64,000 nucleotides of DNA from Hymenobacter sp. PAMC 26628. Lineage in GTDB: Bacteria > Bacteroidota > Bacteroidia > Cytophagales > Hymenobacteraceae. This document shows positions 37,985 to 46,181 of this stretch, one piece after another. Every line of letters begins with the position of its first letter. The stretch's first letter is position 1. A model generated the notes under the pieces. It was not told where the DNA came from and made no database searches. It saw only the letters and a list, made by a program, of their open reading frames with translations. The stretch is from assembly GCF_001562275.1 (NCBI RefSeq), contig NZ_CP014304.1, positions 2,666,001 through 2,730,000 of the forward strand, written 5' to 3'. The position numbers and the translations under genes were made by a program.

Positions 37985-38914
37985 TTATTTGATCTTGAAT
38001 TCGGCCAGCAGCCCTTCCAGCAGCTGGGCGGGGTGGGCGTCGGCGGCGGTGTCGGTGGCGTCGTCGGGCTCGGCCAGGCCCTGCATGCGGGGGTCGTCGG
38101 CGTAGCGGTACAGCACCCAGCCGGCGGCCGCGGTGTACTCCAGGGCCGTCAGGTTCTCGACCCAGTCGCCGGAGTTGAGGTAGGTGATGGGGCCCCGGGC
38201 GGTGGCAATGTCCTTGATTTCGGGCTGGTGGATGTGGCCGCAGGCCACGTAGCGGTAGCCCTCGTCGGCGGCAATGGCGGCCGCCGTTTCCTCAAAGTTG
38301 TTGACGGCGGCCACGGCCGTTTTCACCCGCTCCTTCACCAGCTTGGACAGCGCCACCCGGGGCCGCCCCAGCTTGTCGAGCAGGAAATTGGCGAACCGGT
38401 TGATGAGAATCAGCAAGTCGTAGCCCTGCCCGCCGAGCTTGGCCAGCCAGCGCGAATGCCGCATGGTCACGTCGAACACGTCGCCGTGGAAAAGCCAGGT
38501 GCGGCCGTGGGGCAAGTCGAGCACCAGCTTGTTATCCAAATGAAACTGCCCAATTTTGAGGCCCGCGAACTTGCGCAGCAGCTCGTCGTGGTTGCCGGTG
38601 AGGTAGTAAATTTTGGTGCCCTTGGCGGCCAGGCCGGCCAGGTAGCGCACCACCCGCATGTGGGCGGGCGGCCAGTAATTCTTACTGAACTGCCAGATGT
38701 CTACGATGTCGCCGTTCAGCACCAGCACCTGCGGCCGGATGCTTTTGAGGTAGCGCAGCAGCTCGCGGGCGTGGCAGCCGTACGTGCCCAAATGGATATC
38801 CGATACCACCGCCACGTGCACGCGGCGGCGCTTGCCGCGGCCGGCCTTGGGCAGCTGGGGCCCCGGTCCGGCGGGGCCGGTTTCTTCAAATGAAATAGCA
38901 GCAGGTTCGCTCAT
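37985..38914 (-). CDS. Calcineurin-like phosphoesterase, LpxH-type
   Basis: A 309-aa metallophosphoesterase similar to UDP-2,3-diacylglucosamine diphosphatase, a lipid A pathway enzyme. The metal motifs are VSDIHLGTYG, VLNGDIVDIW, LTGNHDELLR, FHGDVFDV and CGHIHQPEI. ATG at 38914 overlaps the stop of the small upstream gene (ATGA). The N-terminal 30 residues and C-terminal Asp/Ala tail go beyond the core. In Bacteroidota such proteins may be LpxH paralogues, so the lipid A role is likely but not certain. Confidence 0.85.
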   Translation of the reverse strand: MSEPAAISFEETGPAGPGPQLPKAGRGKRRRVHVAVVSDIHLGTYGCHARELLRYLKSIRPQVLVLNGDIVDIWQFSKNYWPPAHMRVVRYLAGLAAKGTKIYYLTGNHDELLRKFAGLKIGQFHLDNKLVLDLPHGRTWLFHGDVFDVTMRHSRWLAKLGGQGYDLLILINRFANFLLDKLGRPRVALSKLVKERVKTAVAAVNNFEETAAAIAADEGYRYVACGHIHQPEIKDIATARGPITYLNSGDWVENLTALEYTAAAGWVLYRYADDPRMQGLAEPDDATDTAADAHPAQLLEGLLAEFKIK

Positions 38915-39150
38915 GCGGCGGCGGGCTGGGGAAAGGCCGTGCGGCCCCGCCGGGCTTCGGGCCGGCGGGGCCGCACGGCGGGGCCGGCCCAGCGGGGGGC
39001 CCCGTTGGTGCGCCCCCCGCCGCCCAGCGCCGAGCGCAGGCTGCCCAGCAGCCGCAGCCCAAAAGCCACGCCCAGGGCCAGCTGAAACAGCTCGTATAAA
39101 ACCCAGCGCCCCAGGCGGCGCCCCCACGAAACCAAAGCCGGGAAATGCAT
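38911..39150 (-). CDS. Small protein upstream of the phosphoesterase
   Basis: ATG at 39150 starts a 79-residue frame with one hydrophobic helix (WVLYELFQLALGVAFGLRLL) and a very basic, Pro/Arg-rich C-terminus. Its stop overlaps the next start by 4 bases, a common sign of an operon. The family is not recognised and the GC-rich tail could be non-coding, so this is a moderate call. Confidence 0.45.
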   Translation of the reverse strand: MHFPALVSWGRRLGRWVLYELFQLALGVAFGLRLLGSLRSALGGGGRTNGAPRWAGPAVRPRRPEARRGRTAFPQPAAA

Positions 39151-39383
39151 GGCACGAACGATGTAAGGAAAGGAATAATACCTATCCTCAAATTTCGGCC
39201 GGCCATGTGACGCGGCGGTTACGGGCGGGTTACGTTTTGGTAAAAAAACAAGGACCATGCGGGGCCCCAGCTGGGTGATTTGCGGCGGCGATTGTTTCTT
39301 TACGGGCTGAAACGGGCTGATTTTGGTCTTTTTTATCCACCAGAGAATAACCTCTGGCTTCTACCCTATTTTATCTTTATCCA

Positions 39384-39986
39384 ATGCACAACGCTACCAC
39401 CCGGTCCCTGCGCGGCCTATTATTCATTGCCGGCCTGGGGCTGGGCACCGCCGGGGCCGCCCGCGCCCAGGCCCCCGATGCCAGCAAGTTCATCACCAAC
39501 AAGCGCCACTACATGTTTCCGCAGCGCGACGCCGAATCGCCGGCCGTGCAAAACGTGACCAAAAACACCGACGAGGAAGCCGACGTGAACGGCACCTACA
39601 CCCGCGTCGCCTACCGCCCCTACGCCCAGATGCGGGCGGAAATCGACGAGCTGCGCCGGCTGCACACCTGGGCCGACACCACCTACCAGCGCCGCCTGGC
39701 CGCCCTGCCCCCCGGCGGCACGCTCCAGGTCACCATCCGCCGCAAGGGCCCCGGCAGCGCCAACCTGGGCAACCTCGTCATCGTGGCCACCGACAAGGCT
39801 GGCCAGGAAGTGTTCAAGTTGGTGCCGCCCCCCACCCCCGGCCGCTTCTTCGGCCGCGACCTCTACCAGGCCCAGGGCCTGCTGCCCCTGCCCAAAGTGG
39901 AGCCCCAGGACCTGAAGCTGCGCGTGGGCGATGCCAAGCTGTACCTGGCGTTCGAGTACCTCGTGACGGTGCCGCCGGTGCAATAG
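39384..39986 (+). CDS. Secreted hypothetical protein, 200 aa
   Basis: An exported protein with signal peptide RSLRGLLFIAGLGLGTAGAA (cleavage after ARAQ). The mature part contains KRHYMFPQRDAESPAVQN, YRPYAQMRAEIDELRRLH and a beta-rich C-terminus (LKLRVGDAKLYLAFEYLVTV). No family is recognised. An 81-base copy of the gene's 3' end reappears at 40833-40913, after the HigBA module. Confidence 0.7.
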   Translation: MHNATTRSLRGLLFIAGLGLGTAGAARAQAPDASKFITNKRHYMFPQRDAESPAVQNVTKNTDEEADVNGTYTRVAYRPYAQMRAEIDELRRLHTWADTTYQRRLAALPPGGTLQVTIRRKGPGSANLGNLVIVATDKAGQEVFKLVPPPTPGRFFGRDLYQAQGLLPLPKVEPQDLKLRVGDAKLYLAFEYLVTVPPVQ

Positions 39987-40062
39987 GGCTCCGGCGGGCT
40001 GGTAATTGGGGCTGGAAGGCAGGCGCTACTGCAACCAGTGTTACCAGAAAAATTAAAAACGT

Positions 40063-40102
40063 ATTTCCGAATAGTGTAAATGTTTTTACACTATTCGGAA
40101 AT
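40063..40102. promoter_or_regulatory. 18-bp perfect palindrome upstream of higBA, likely operator
   Basis: Arms ATTTCCGAATAGTGTAAA (40063-40080) and TTTACACTATTCGGAAAT (40085-40102) are exact inverse copies around TGTT. It ends 44 bases before the toxin start, in AT-rich promoter-like sequence. HigA antitoxins repress their own promoters by binding such palindromes. The T-rich right edge could also let it work as terminator of the upstream gene. Confidence 0.65.
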
Positions 40103-40146
40103 TTTTCTTATCTTAGTATAATAACAACTTCCTTTCCTTGTCCCCT

Positions 40147-40431
40147 GTGCAGATTCTGACTAAGAAAGTGCTGCGGGATTATGCCAATACCCAGCATCCC
40201 GATGTAGCCGAAGCATTATTGGAGTGGTTTGAGATGACGGAAGCAGCTGAATGGCAAACCGCCGCCGAGGTACCGGCCCGCTACGTGGGCAATAATCGCT
40301 ACGTATTCAACATCATGGGCAACCGCTTCCGCCTCATCGTCCGCATCTTTTTTCCCGCCTATCAAGTGTACGTCCGCTTCCTGGGCACCCATGCCGAATA
40401 CGACCGCATCCCCGACGTAAAAGTGGTGTAA
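40147..40431 (+). CDS. higB: HigB family mRNA interferase toxin
   Basis: A 94-aa toxin of the HigB type that cuts mRNA on the ribosome. GTG at 40147 gives MQILTKKVLRDY, matching the family start; TTG at 40138 is possible. Other motifs: HPDVAEALLEWFEMTEAAEW, VGNNRYVFNIMGNRFRLIVR and YVRFLGTHAEYDRI, which contains the His/Tyr region near the active site. It is followed by the antitoxin 32 bases later, the usual toxin-first order of hig systems. Confidence 0.88.
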   Translation: MQILTKKVLRDYANTQHPDVAEALLEWFEMTEAAEWQTAAEVPARYVGNNRYVFNIMGNRFRLIVRIFFPAYQVYVRFLGTHAEYDRIPDVKVV

Positions 40432-40463
40432 GGCCAAGACCAGCAACTTAACGCACACGCTCC

Positions 40464-40820
40464 ATGACGCGCACCCTGCACACCGAAAAGGAATACCAAG
40501 CGGCAATGACGCGGCTGGAATACCTCATCGACCACGAGCCCGGCAGCCTGGACGAAATCAAAGCCCTGGGCCACGCCGCCAACGAATACGAGAACAGCCA
40601 CGGCCACCGCCCCGTCGCGCCCACCTCGCTGGTGGGCATCCTGGAGCGGGAAATGGTGGCGCGGCACCTGAAGAAACAAGAATTGGCGGCCCTGCTCGGC
40701 GTGGCCAACAGCCGCCTGAGCGAAGTGCTGAACGGCAAACGCGCCATCAACCTGGACCTAGCCAAGCGGCTACACCAAAAACTGGGCATTTCTGCCGAGC
40801 TTATTTTGGAACACGCCTGA
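40464..40820 (+). CDS. higA: HigA family antitoxin, HTH
   Basis: A 118-aa antitoxin with an N-terminal toxin-binding region (EKEYQAAMTRLEYLIDHEPG, KALGHAANEYENSHG) and a C-terminal XRE helix-turn-helix (HLKKQELAALLGVANSRLSE-VLNGKRAINLDLAKRL). It likely neutralises HigB and binds the palindrome at 40063-40102 to repress the pair. Confidence 0.88.
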   Translation: MTRTLHTEKEYQAAMTRLEYLIDHEPGSLDEIKALGHAANEYENSHGHRPVAPTSLVGILEREMVARHLKKQELAALLGVANSRLSEVLNGKRAINLDLAKRLHQKLGISAELILEHA

Positions 40821-40832
40821 TGTCTAGTGAAT

Positions 40833-40895
40833 CTGGGCGGCACCAAACTCTACCTGACGTTCGAGCACGCGATAACAGTGCCCCCGGTGCAGTAG
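40833..40895 (+). pseudogene. Orphan 3' end copy of the 39384 gene
   Basis: The 20 codons LGGTKLYLTFEHAITVPPVQ plus TAG match the last 20 codons of the secreted protein at 39384 (GDAKLYLAFEYLVTVPPVQ). The similarity continues 18 bases past the stop. With the copy at 39924-40004 it forms an 81-base gap-free direct repeat around the HigBA module. Confidence 0.75.
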
Positions 40896-41308
40896 GGCCC
40901 CGGCGGGCTGGTACTTTACAATGGCCCAAAACCGAGGGCCCGCCGTCACTTTGAGTTGCGGCGGGCCCTTCTTGCGTTAGCGGCCGGTTTTTGCCAGCCT
41001 ACCTCGGTTGGGGCTTGCGCAACTGTTGCTTTCAATTTGGAATCTTGAAGCCGAGCAAGTATTTCACAAGCCATTGTCGGCTTCCCGATCTAGCTGGTCA
41101 CTCTAAACCTGAACTGCAATAATTGCTCTTATCTTGAGTGGTACACACAATGGGAGACGAGCAGGCCCAGACGGTAGCGAATACGAACCAGGTGCATCAA
41201 AAGCGGTAGGCCTGAGCCGGAAAAGGCTCCATTATTTTGCAACTGCAAAATAGTCCCACCGGCTTCGAGTGATTTTATTCCCCATTAGTACGAAAAGACC
41301 AGGAAAGG
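40896..41308. other. Intergenic region with terminator
   Basis: After the terminator at 40936-40968 the DNA becomes AT-richer. It holds no supported gene; a short palindrome ATTTTGCAACTGCAAAAT lies near 41236. Confidence 0.4.
40936..40968 (+). terminator. Terminator hairpin
   Basis: GGGCCCGCCG (40936-40945) pairs with CGGCGGGCCC (40959-40968) and is followed by TTCTT. It probably ends the higBA transcript. Confidence 0.6.
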
Positions 41309-41566
41309 CTATTCAATTTTGATAAACCATCCAGCATCAGTTGCTTTGGTTAGCAGGCTCAATAAGTCGGCTCCCGATGGAATGCGCGCTTGGCCACGGG
41401 CTGGTTGGAGGCTTTCGTCAGGCCGCCTCCAGATAAATCTATACCCATTTTGAGACGGTTCCCCATCATCATAATCGTAGGTAACCCATTGAAAGCAGAG
41501 GTTCCAATCTGGGGGCTGGTTAGGAGCATTCAGTTTAACCTCCCTGTGGATGTGGACCCGGCTCAT
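41309..41566 (-). CDS. Hypothetical protein, 85 aa
   Basis: A small soluble protein, MSRVHIHREVKLNAPNQPPD..., with an aromatic-rich centre (WNLCFQWVTYDYDDGE, NGYRFIWRRPDES). Its ATG overlaps the stop of the upstream lipoprotein gene (41563-41566), so they form a pair. The family is not recognised. The two genes are clearly more AT-rich than the surrounding DNA. Confidence 0.6.
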   Translation of the reverse strand: MSRVHIHREVKLNAPNQPPDWNLCFQWVTYDYDDGEPSQNGYRFIWRRPDESLQPARGQARIPSGADLLSLLTKATDAGWFIKIE

Positions 41567-42021
41567 ACGACCTTGATAAGCACCAGTAGGTCTTTTCCAT
41601 TCTTCAAAGTCATGGAATTTTCGCCTATTTGGATGATATCGTAATGTCCTGCGTCAGTCTCTGTCCTGCCTGATTCATCTATGGGACTCAATATTATCTT
41701 CTTATCCTCGACACGCCATGTGCCAGTTTGTGTCGAACCCTTTACGCCTTCCACAGAGCTTTCCAGTATGAAGAGGAAGGTTTTGTCAGCGGCATATTTC
41801 TGAATAGATTTTACGGTACTCCCGCCTTCGACTGCCGAAAGGTCCAATTTCCAGGAACCGACTATCTTCTTATCAGGTGTATCTTCATTTGAAACGTTCT
41901 GTATTGAAGCGTTTTTAGTGTTTGGTTCCTTTGCCTCAGTATTGGTACTTTCTGGACTAGACGAACAACTTAACACAGACATGCACAGGATGCTCGACAG
42001 CAAAATCGTCGTAATTCTCAT
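41563..42021 (-). CDS. Lipoprotein with lipocalin-like domain
   Basis: A 152-aa lipoprotein: signal TTILLSSILCMSVLSC with the lipobox Cys, a Ser/Thr/Asn-rich linker, then a barrel of the lipocalin-like group beginning KKIVGSWKLDLSA and containing TGTWRVEDKKIILSP and MTLKNGKDLLVLIKV. Probably anchored to a membrane and binding a small ligand, or an immunity-like protein. Low GC compared with flanks suggests acquisition. It is coupled with the 85-aa gene downstream. Confidence 0.75.
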   Translation of the reverse strand: MRITTILLSSILCMSVLSCSSSPESTNTEAKEPNTKNASIQNVSNEDTPDKKIVGSWKLDLSAVEGGSTVKSIQKYAADKTFLFILESSVEGVKGSTQTGTWRVEDKKIILSPIDESGRTETDAGHYDIIQIGENSMTLKNGKDLLVLIKVV

Positions 42022-42217
42022 TTTTCTTAATAATGATTTAGAGATGAAACATTGGCAAGCTACTCACTGCATTTTTATGGCGCTAAAAAATACACTGTAA
42101 ACTTCCTTTAAAAGTAGGCCGGTCAAAACTGGGGGAAGCTGTCTACTTTCCAATTCCGTAGGCCGTTCGAGACCAGCGCATCCAGCCCACTATCCAGGGG
42201 CCCCTCAGTAGCGCGCG

Positions 42218-42733
42218 CTACCGCCGCAGCCGGGCCCACTGCACGGCCACCAAGGTTTTAGCGTCCTGGAAGGACTCGGCGAGGAGGGCATCCCAGTCCA
42301 TAGTGACGATTTCGATGGTTTCGTTTTCGCCGGCCACGCCGCCGCCGGGGCCCGTCTGGCGGCTCACCTCGGCGTAGTAGATGGCGATGGTTTCGGTGCT
42401 GGCGCCGGGCGTGGAGTACACGGTGGCGATGGGGGTGAGCGCATCGACCTCGTAGCCCAGTTCCTCGTGTATTTCGCGGCGCACGGTGGCGTCGGGCGTG
42501 TCGTCGTGGTCAATCATGCCGGCCGCGATTTCGAGCACCTCGCGCTCGGGGCCGTAGCGAAACTGCCGGGTGAGCACGTAGAGCTGGCGCTGGGTGTCGA
42601 AAACCAGCGCCGCCACGGCGTTGCCGAAGATGAATTGCTCGCGGGTGAATTCCTGGCCGTTGGGGGCCCGCACGGCCAGCTCATCAATCTTGTAGTGGCC
42701 GTTAAAGACGCGCTTGCGGTCGGTAATCTGCAT
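42218..42733 (-). CDS. Nudix hydrolase, ADP-ribose/GDP-mannose pyrophosphatase-like
   Basis: A 171-aa Nudix enzyme. The Nudix box reads G-MIDHD-D-TPDATVR-REIHEELGY, where the first Glu of GX5EX7REUXEEXGU is Asp. Upstream LYVLTRQFRYGPEREVLEIA and downstream YSTPGASTETIAIYYAE (the typical ADP-ribose pyrophosphatase signature) support a nucleotide-sugar substrate. ATG at 42733 fits the family. The gene is divergent from the DEAD-box helicase. Confidence 0.88.
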   Translation of the reverse strand: MQITDRKRVFNGHYKIDELAVRAPNGQEFTREQFIFGNAVAALVFDTQRQLYVLTRQFRYGPEREVLEIAAGMIDHDDTPDATVRREIHEELGYEVDALTPIATVYSTPGASTETIAIYYAEVSRQTGPGGGVAGENETIEIVTMDWDALLAESFQDAKTLVAVQWARLRR

Positions 42734-43030
42734 GGGGGGAAGCTGTGTTGTACCTTTGTGGAAACCAGGGCCGCCGTCGGAGCAGCCCGCCGCCCGGCTG
42801 TGCCGGGCAAAGCCCCGCGCCTCGGCTGCCTCCGCAAGTAAGCGCACCTCACCCCAACTTCTCCTGTTTCAGGGAATGCGGCGGCCTCCGACGAGCCGCC
42901 ACCCCCGCCCGCGCCTGGCCCTCCAGCGCGGCCATGCCCGCCTGTGCTGCCCCGCCAGGCCCCGCCGGCGGCTCCCCCTGAGCCGCTGCCCCTCAACCCG
43001 ATACCTAGTTTCGCGTACCCAACCCCCTTT

Positions 43031-44530
43031 ATGACGTTTAGCGAATTAAACCTGATAGACCCCATCCTCAAGGCCCTGACCGAGGAAGGCTACACCACCC
43101 CCACTCCTATTCAAGCGCAGGCCATCCCGCAGGTGCTCGAAGGCCACGACTTACTCGGCGTGGCCCAGACCGGCACCGGCAAAACCGCGGCCTTCACCGT
43201 GCCCATCCTGCAACTGCTGCACCGCTCGGCGCAGCTCGAAAAACAGGCCCCCCGCCGCATCCGCTGCCTCGTGCTGACGCCGACGCGCGAGCTGGCCATC
43301 CAAATCAACGAATCGTTCGGGGCCTACGGCCGCCATTTGAGCCAGATTCGCCACACCGTCATCTTCGGCGGCGTGGGCCAAAACCCGCAGGTGGCGCAGC
43401 TGCAGCGCGGCGTGGAGGTGCTCATCGCCACCCCCGGCCGCCTGCTCGACCTCATGAACCAGGGCTTCGTGGACCTGCGCGGAGTGGAGATTTTTGTGCT
43501 TGACGAGGCCGACCGCATGCTCGACATGGGCTTCATTAACGACATCAAGCGCATCCTGCCCAAGCTGCCCACCAAGCGCCAAACGCTGTTTTTCTCGGCC
43601 ACCATGCCGGGCCAAATCCAGGAGCTGGCCAGCACCATCCTGCGCCCCAACCCGGTGCGCGTAGCCGTGACGCCGGTGAGCAGCACCGCCGAAACGGTGA
43701 CGCAGTCGGTGTTTCTGGTGGAGGGCAACAACAAGCCGGCCCTGCTCCGCCATGTGCTCACCGACAAGAACATTCGCCGCGTGCTCGTCTTCACCCGCAC
43801 CAAGCACGGGGCCGACAAAGTAGTGAAGGCCCTGGCCCAGTACGAGATTATGGCCGAGGCCATCCACGGTAACAAGAGCCAGAACCACCGCCAGCGGGCC
43901 CTGTCGAACTTCAAGGCCGGCAGCACCCGCGTGCTGGTGGCCACCGACATTGCCGCCCGCGGCATCGACGTGGACGAGTTGACCCACGTCGTCAACTACG
44001 AAATTCCCAACGAGCCCGAAACCTACGTGCACCGCATCGGCCGCACGGGCCGCGCCGGGGCCTTCGGCACGGCGTTTTCGTTTGTGGAAGACGAGGAGCG
44101 CGCCTACTTGCAGGACATCCAGAAGCTCATCAACCGCCAGATTGACCTGAATACCGACCACCCCTTTGCCACGGCGCATGTGCGCCCCGTGGAGCTGAAC
44201 GGCCGCGAACGCATCATCCGGCCCAAGGGCCCCGCGGGCCGGCCCCAGCGCCCCAGCCGCGACGGTAGCAGCGGCGGCGGCCGCTCCGGCGGTAGCCACG
44301 GCGGCGGTGGCCGCCCCAGCGGCGAGCGGTCCGGCGGCGAACGGTCGTCGTCGGCCAACAGCAACCGGCCCGCGGGCGGCGGCCGGGCGGCCGCACCAGA
44401 GGCCGGCAGCGGCAGCGGCGACACCAACCGCCGCTTCGGCAGCGGTGGCCAGCGCGTGCAGGCCGGCGGCAGCGGCGGGCGCGACGGCGGCCGCCGCGAA
44501 GGCGGTGGCTCGCGCCGCAGCTCGTACTAA
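43031..44530 (+). CDS. DEAD-box RNA helicase
   Basis: A 499-aa ATP-dependent RNA helicase (RhlE-like) for ribosome assembly and RNA turnover. Motifs in order: Q motif PTPIQAQAIP, AQTGTGKT, PTRELAIQ, TPGRLLD, VLDEADRML, SAT, ATDIAARGIDVDEL and HRIGRTGR. From about residue 400 a tail of Gly/Ser/Arg repeats (RSGGSHGGGGRPSGERSGGE) forms a disordered RNA-binding region. ATG at 43031 precedes the Q motif by the usual distance. Confidence 0.95.
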   Translation: MTFSELNLIDPILKALTEEGYTTPTPIQAQAIPQVLEGHDLLGVAQTGTGKTAAFTVPILQLLHRSAQLEKQAPRRIRCLVLTPTRELAIQINESFGAYGRHLSQIRHTVIFGGVGQNPQVAQLQRGVEVLIATPGRLLDLMNQGFVDLRGVEIFVLDEADRMLDMGFINDIKRILPKLPTKRQTLFFSATMPGQIQELASTILRPNPVRVAVTPVSSTAETVTQSVFLVEGNNKPALLRHVLTDKNIRRVLVFTRTKHGADKVVKALAQYEIMAEAIHGNKSQNHRQRALSNFKAGSTRVLVATDIAARGIDVDELTHVVNYEIPNEPETYVHRIGRTGRAGAFGTAFSFVEDEERAYLQDIQKLINRQIDLNTDHPFATAHVRPVELNGRERIIRPKGPAGRPQRPSRDGSSGGGRSGGSHGGGGRPSGERSGGERSSSANSNRPAGGGRAAAPEAGSGSGDTNRRFGSGGQRVQAGGSGGRDGGRREGGGSRRSSY

Positions 44531-44642
44531 GGCGGGCCGCCGCTGGCTCAGCGGCTAAATATTAATTTCCCTGAACGGGCCGGAAAACTTTTTCCGGCCC
44601 GTTTTGCTTTTTCAGGCCAACACCACGTCATTCGCACCCGTT

Positions 44643-45119
44643 ATGGCCACTACCTCGCTTCCCATTATTCAGGCCCTGCGCAGCACGGCCCAGCGCCTCG
44701 CCACCCAGGCCCCCTACCAGTGGGGGCACATGGGCAGCTGCAACTGCGGCCACCTGGCCCAAACCGTCACGAAGCTGACCAAGGGCGAGATCCACGCCCG
44801 GGCCATGCAGCGCTACGGTGACTGGGAGCGCCAGCTCATCGACTACTGCCCCACCAGCGGCCTGCCCATCGATACCACCATCGACGAGATGCTGGCCCTA
44901 GGCTTCACCCGCACCGACCTCACCCACCTCGAGCGCCTCGCCGACCCGGCCATCCGGGGGGCCATCCCGTTCGAGCGCCGCGACCTGCTGCGCCACAACC
45001 AGCGCGACGATGTGGTACTGTACCTCCGCACCTGGGCCGACCTGCTGGAGCAGCAGCTATTGGCCGGCATCACCCTACCCAGCTTCGCCACGGCCCCGCA
45101 GCCGGTGCTGGCCAGCTAA
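44643..45119 (+). CDS. Conserved hypothetical protein, 158 aa
   Basis: A soluble protein with a two-Cys motif near the start (WGHMGSCNCGHLAQTVTKLT) and long helices (CPTSGLPIDTTIDEMLALGF, RRDLLRHNQRDDVVLYLRTW). The CNCG and later C might bind metal. I recognise the type as common in Bacteroidota but know no function. A strong terminator follows, supporting a real transcript end. Confidence 0.72.
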   Translation: MATTSLPIIQALRSTAQRLATQAPYQWGHMGSCNCGHLAQTVTKLTKGEIHARAMQRYGDWERQLIDYCPTSGLPIDTTIDEMLALGFTRTDLTHLERLADPAIRGAIPFERRDLLRHNQRDDVVLYLRTWADLLEQQLLAGITLPSFATAPQPVLAS

Positions 45120-45143
45120 CGGGGCCCGCACGCTACCACCTAC

Positions 45144-45182
45144 AAAAAGCCCCCGCCGATTAAAATCGGTGGGGGCTTTTTT
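45144..45182 (+). terminator. Rho-independent terminator
   Basis: AAAAAGCCCCCGCCGAT pairs with ATCGGTGGGGGCTTTTTT around TAAA, 24 bases after the stop of the hypothetical gene. Confidence 0.85.
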
Positions 45183-45263
45183 GCGCTCAAAAAGTGAGGA
45201 GGCTACCCGTAGTTCCGCAACTCATTGCTGGATTATGGACAATGGGCAGTTGGTGCCGACAGC

Positions 45264-45440
45264 TTAGTTACGGGTCACGTCGCTCTCCTGGGCCTTGCGG
45301 TACATCTCGGCCCGGTTGGCCCGCTTGTACGTAGCGTCGGCGTTGGGGTCTTTCTCCGCATCGGGGGCCTGGGAGCAGGAGGCGGTCAGGAACAGAACTG
45401 CGCTGGTGGCCAGCAAGGCAATGGCTCGGGTCGATTTCAT
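45264..45440 (-). CDS. Small lipoprotein, 58 aa
   Basis: MKSTRAIALLATSAVLFLTA-SC gives a clear lipoprotein signal with lipobox Cys at 22, followed by a short charged mature part (QAPDAEKDPNADATYKRANR). The function is unknown; such small lipoproteins are frequent in Bacteroidota. Confidence 0.65.
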   Translation of the reverse strand: MKSTRAIALLATSAVLFLTASCSQAPDAEKDPNADATYKRANRAEMYRKAQESDVTRN

Positions 45441-46181
45441 GGCACGAAGGTAGCCAAGGGGCACCAAACCGCCAACCTGGGCCGTGCCGTGCGCCCCTAA
45501 GTACCGCACGAAAAATCGCCTATCCAGCCGATAACATTTGGCAACAGGGCCCGGTCTGCCGGGGCGGCGGGCCACGGTAGCTCACGGCTTAAGCAAATGC
45601 AATTCTACTTCCATTGCCGTAGCCACCGCAAGGCTACCAGAGGCTCCGCACCACGAAAAAACCAGGCCCCCAAGGCACATTTGCTTAGCAGCAGTGCTGC
45701 AAGCGAAAAGCCAAAAAATGACTTTTTCAAAGTTATCCTCTCAGACAAAATGCTTAGCATGGTTCCAGGTACAAAAAATAGAACCGTTTTTCAGCCATTA
45801 ACCAAAAGGCAAGAATGGAAACGCTATATTCAGTTGGCAAAGACAGCGAAATTTTCCTCACCTAACAGTTCTATTAGCATCTTATTTTAAACTGATTCAT
45901 AACGATTTATGAAACGCATTTATTCTTAATTCGATACCGCTAAGCATCCTAGCAGTACCCCTTGGTGCAGGACGACACAGCGCAAGGGCGAATCGTTTTA
46001 TACTAACCCAAAACGACTGGTTATTCACCACTTAACCGGCAGCCCAGCAACTACTGACAAATTGCATTTTCGGCAGAGATTTTTATTCCTTGTTTATGAG
46101 GTTGTACGCACAGGGAACTGCGCGGGTTGGCGCCCAAACTGCGTAGTGCATTGGTACTGTAAAGCCCCGCACAGCCGCTGC
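45441..46181. other. AT-rich intergenic region of about 740 bases
   Basis: Two overlapping plus-strand frames (about 88 and 97 codons, 45538-45890) exist but show no domain, no convincing start and no coding bias. I do not support a gene. This is the longest empty stretch in the window and could hold an RNA gene or the scar of a lost one. Confidence 0.4.

Noticed and set aside
45538..45890. Two overlapping plus-strand frames of 88-97 codons
   Set aside because: No family, no start context, AT-rich non-coding appearance.
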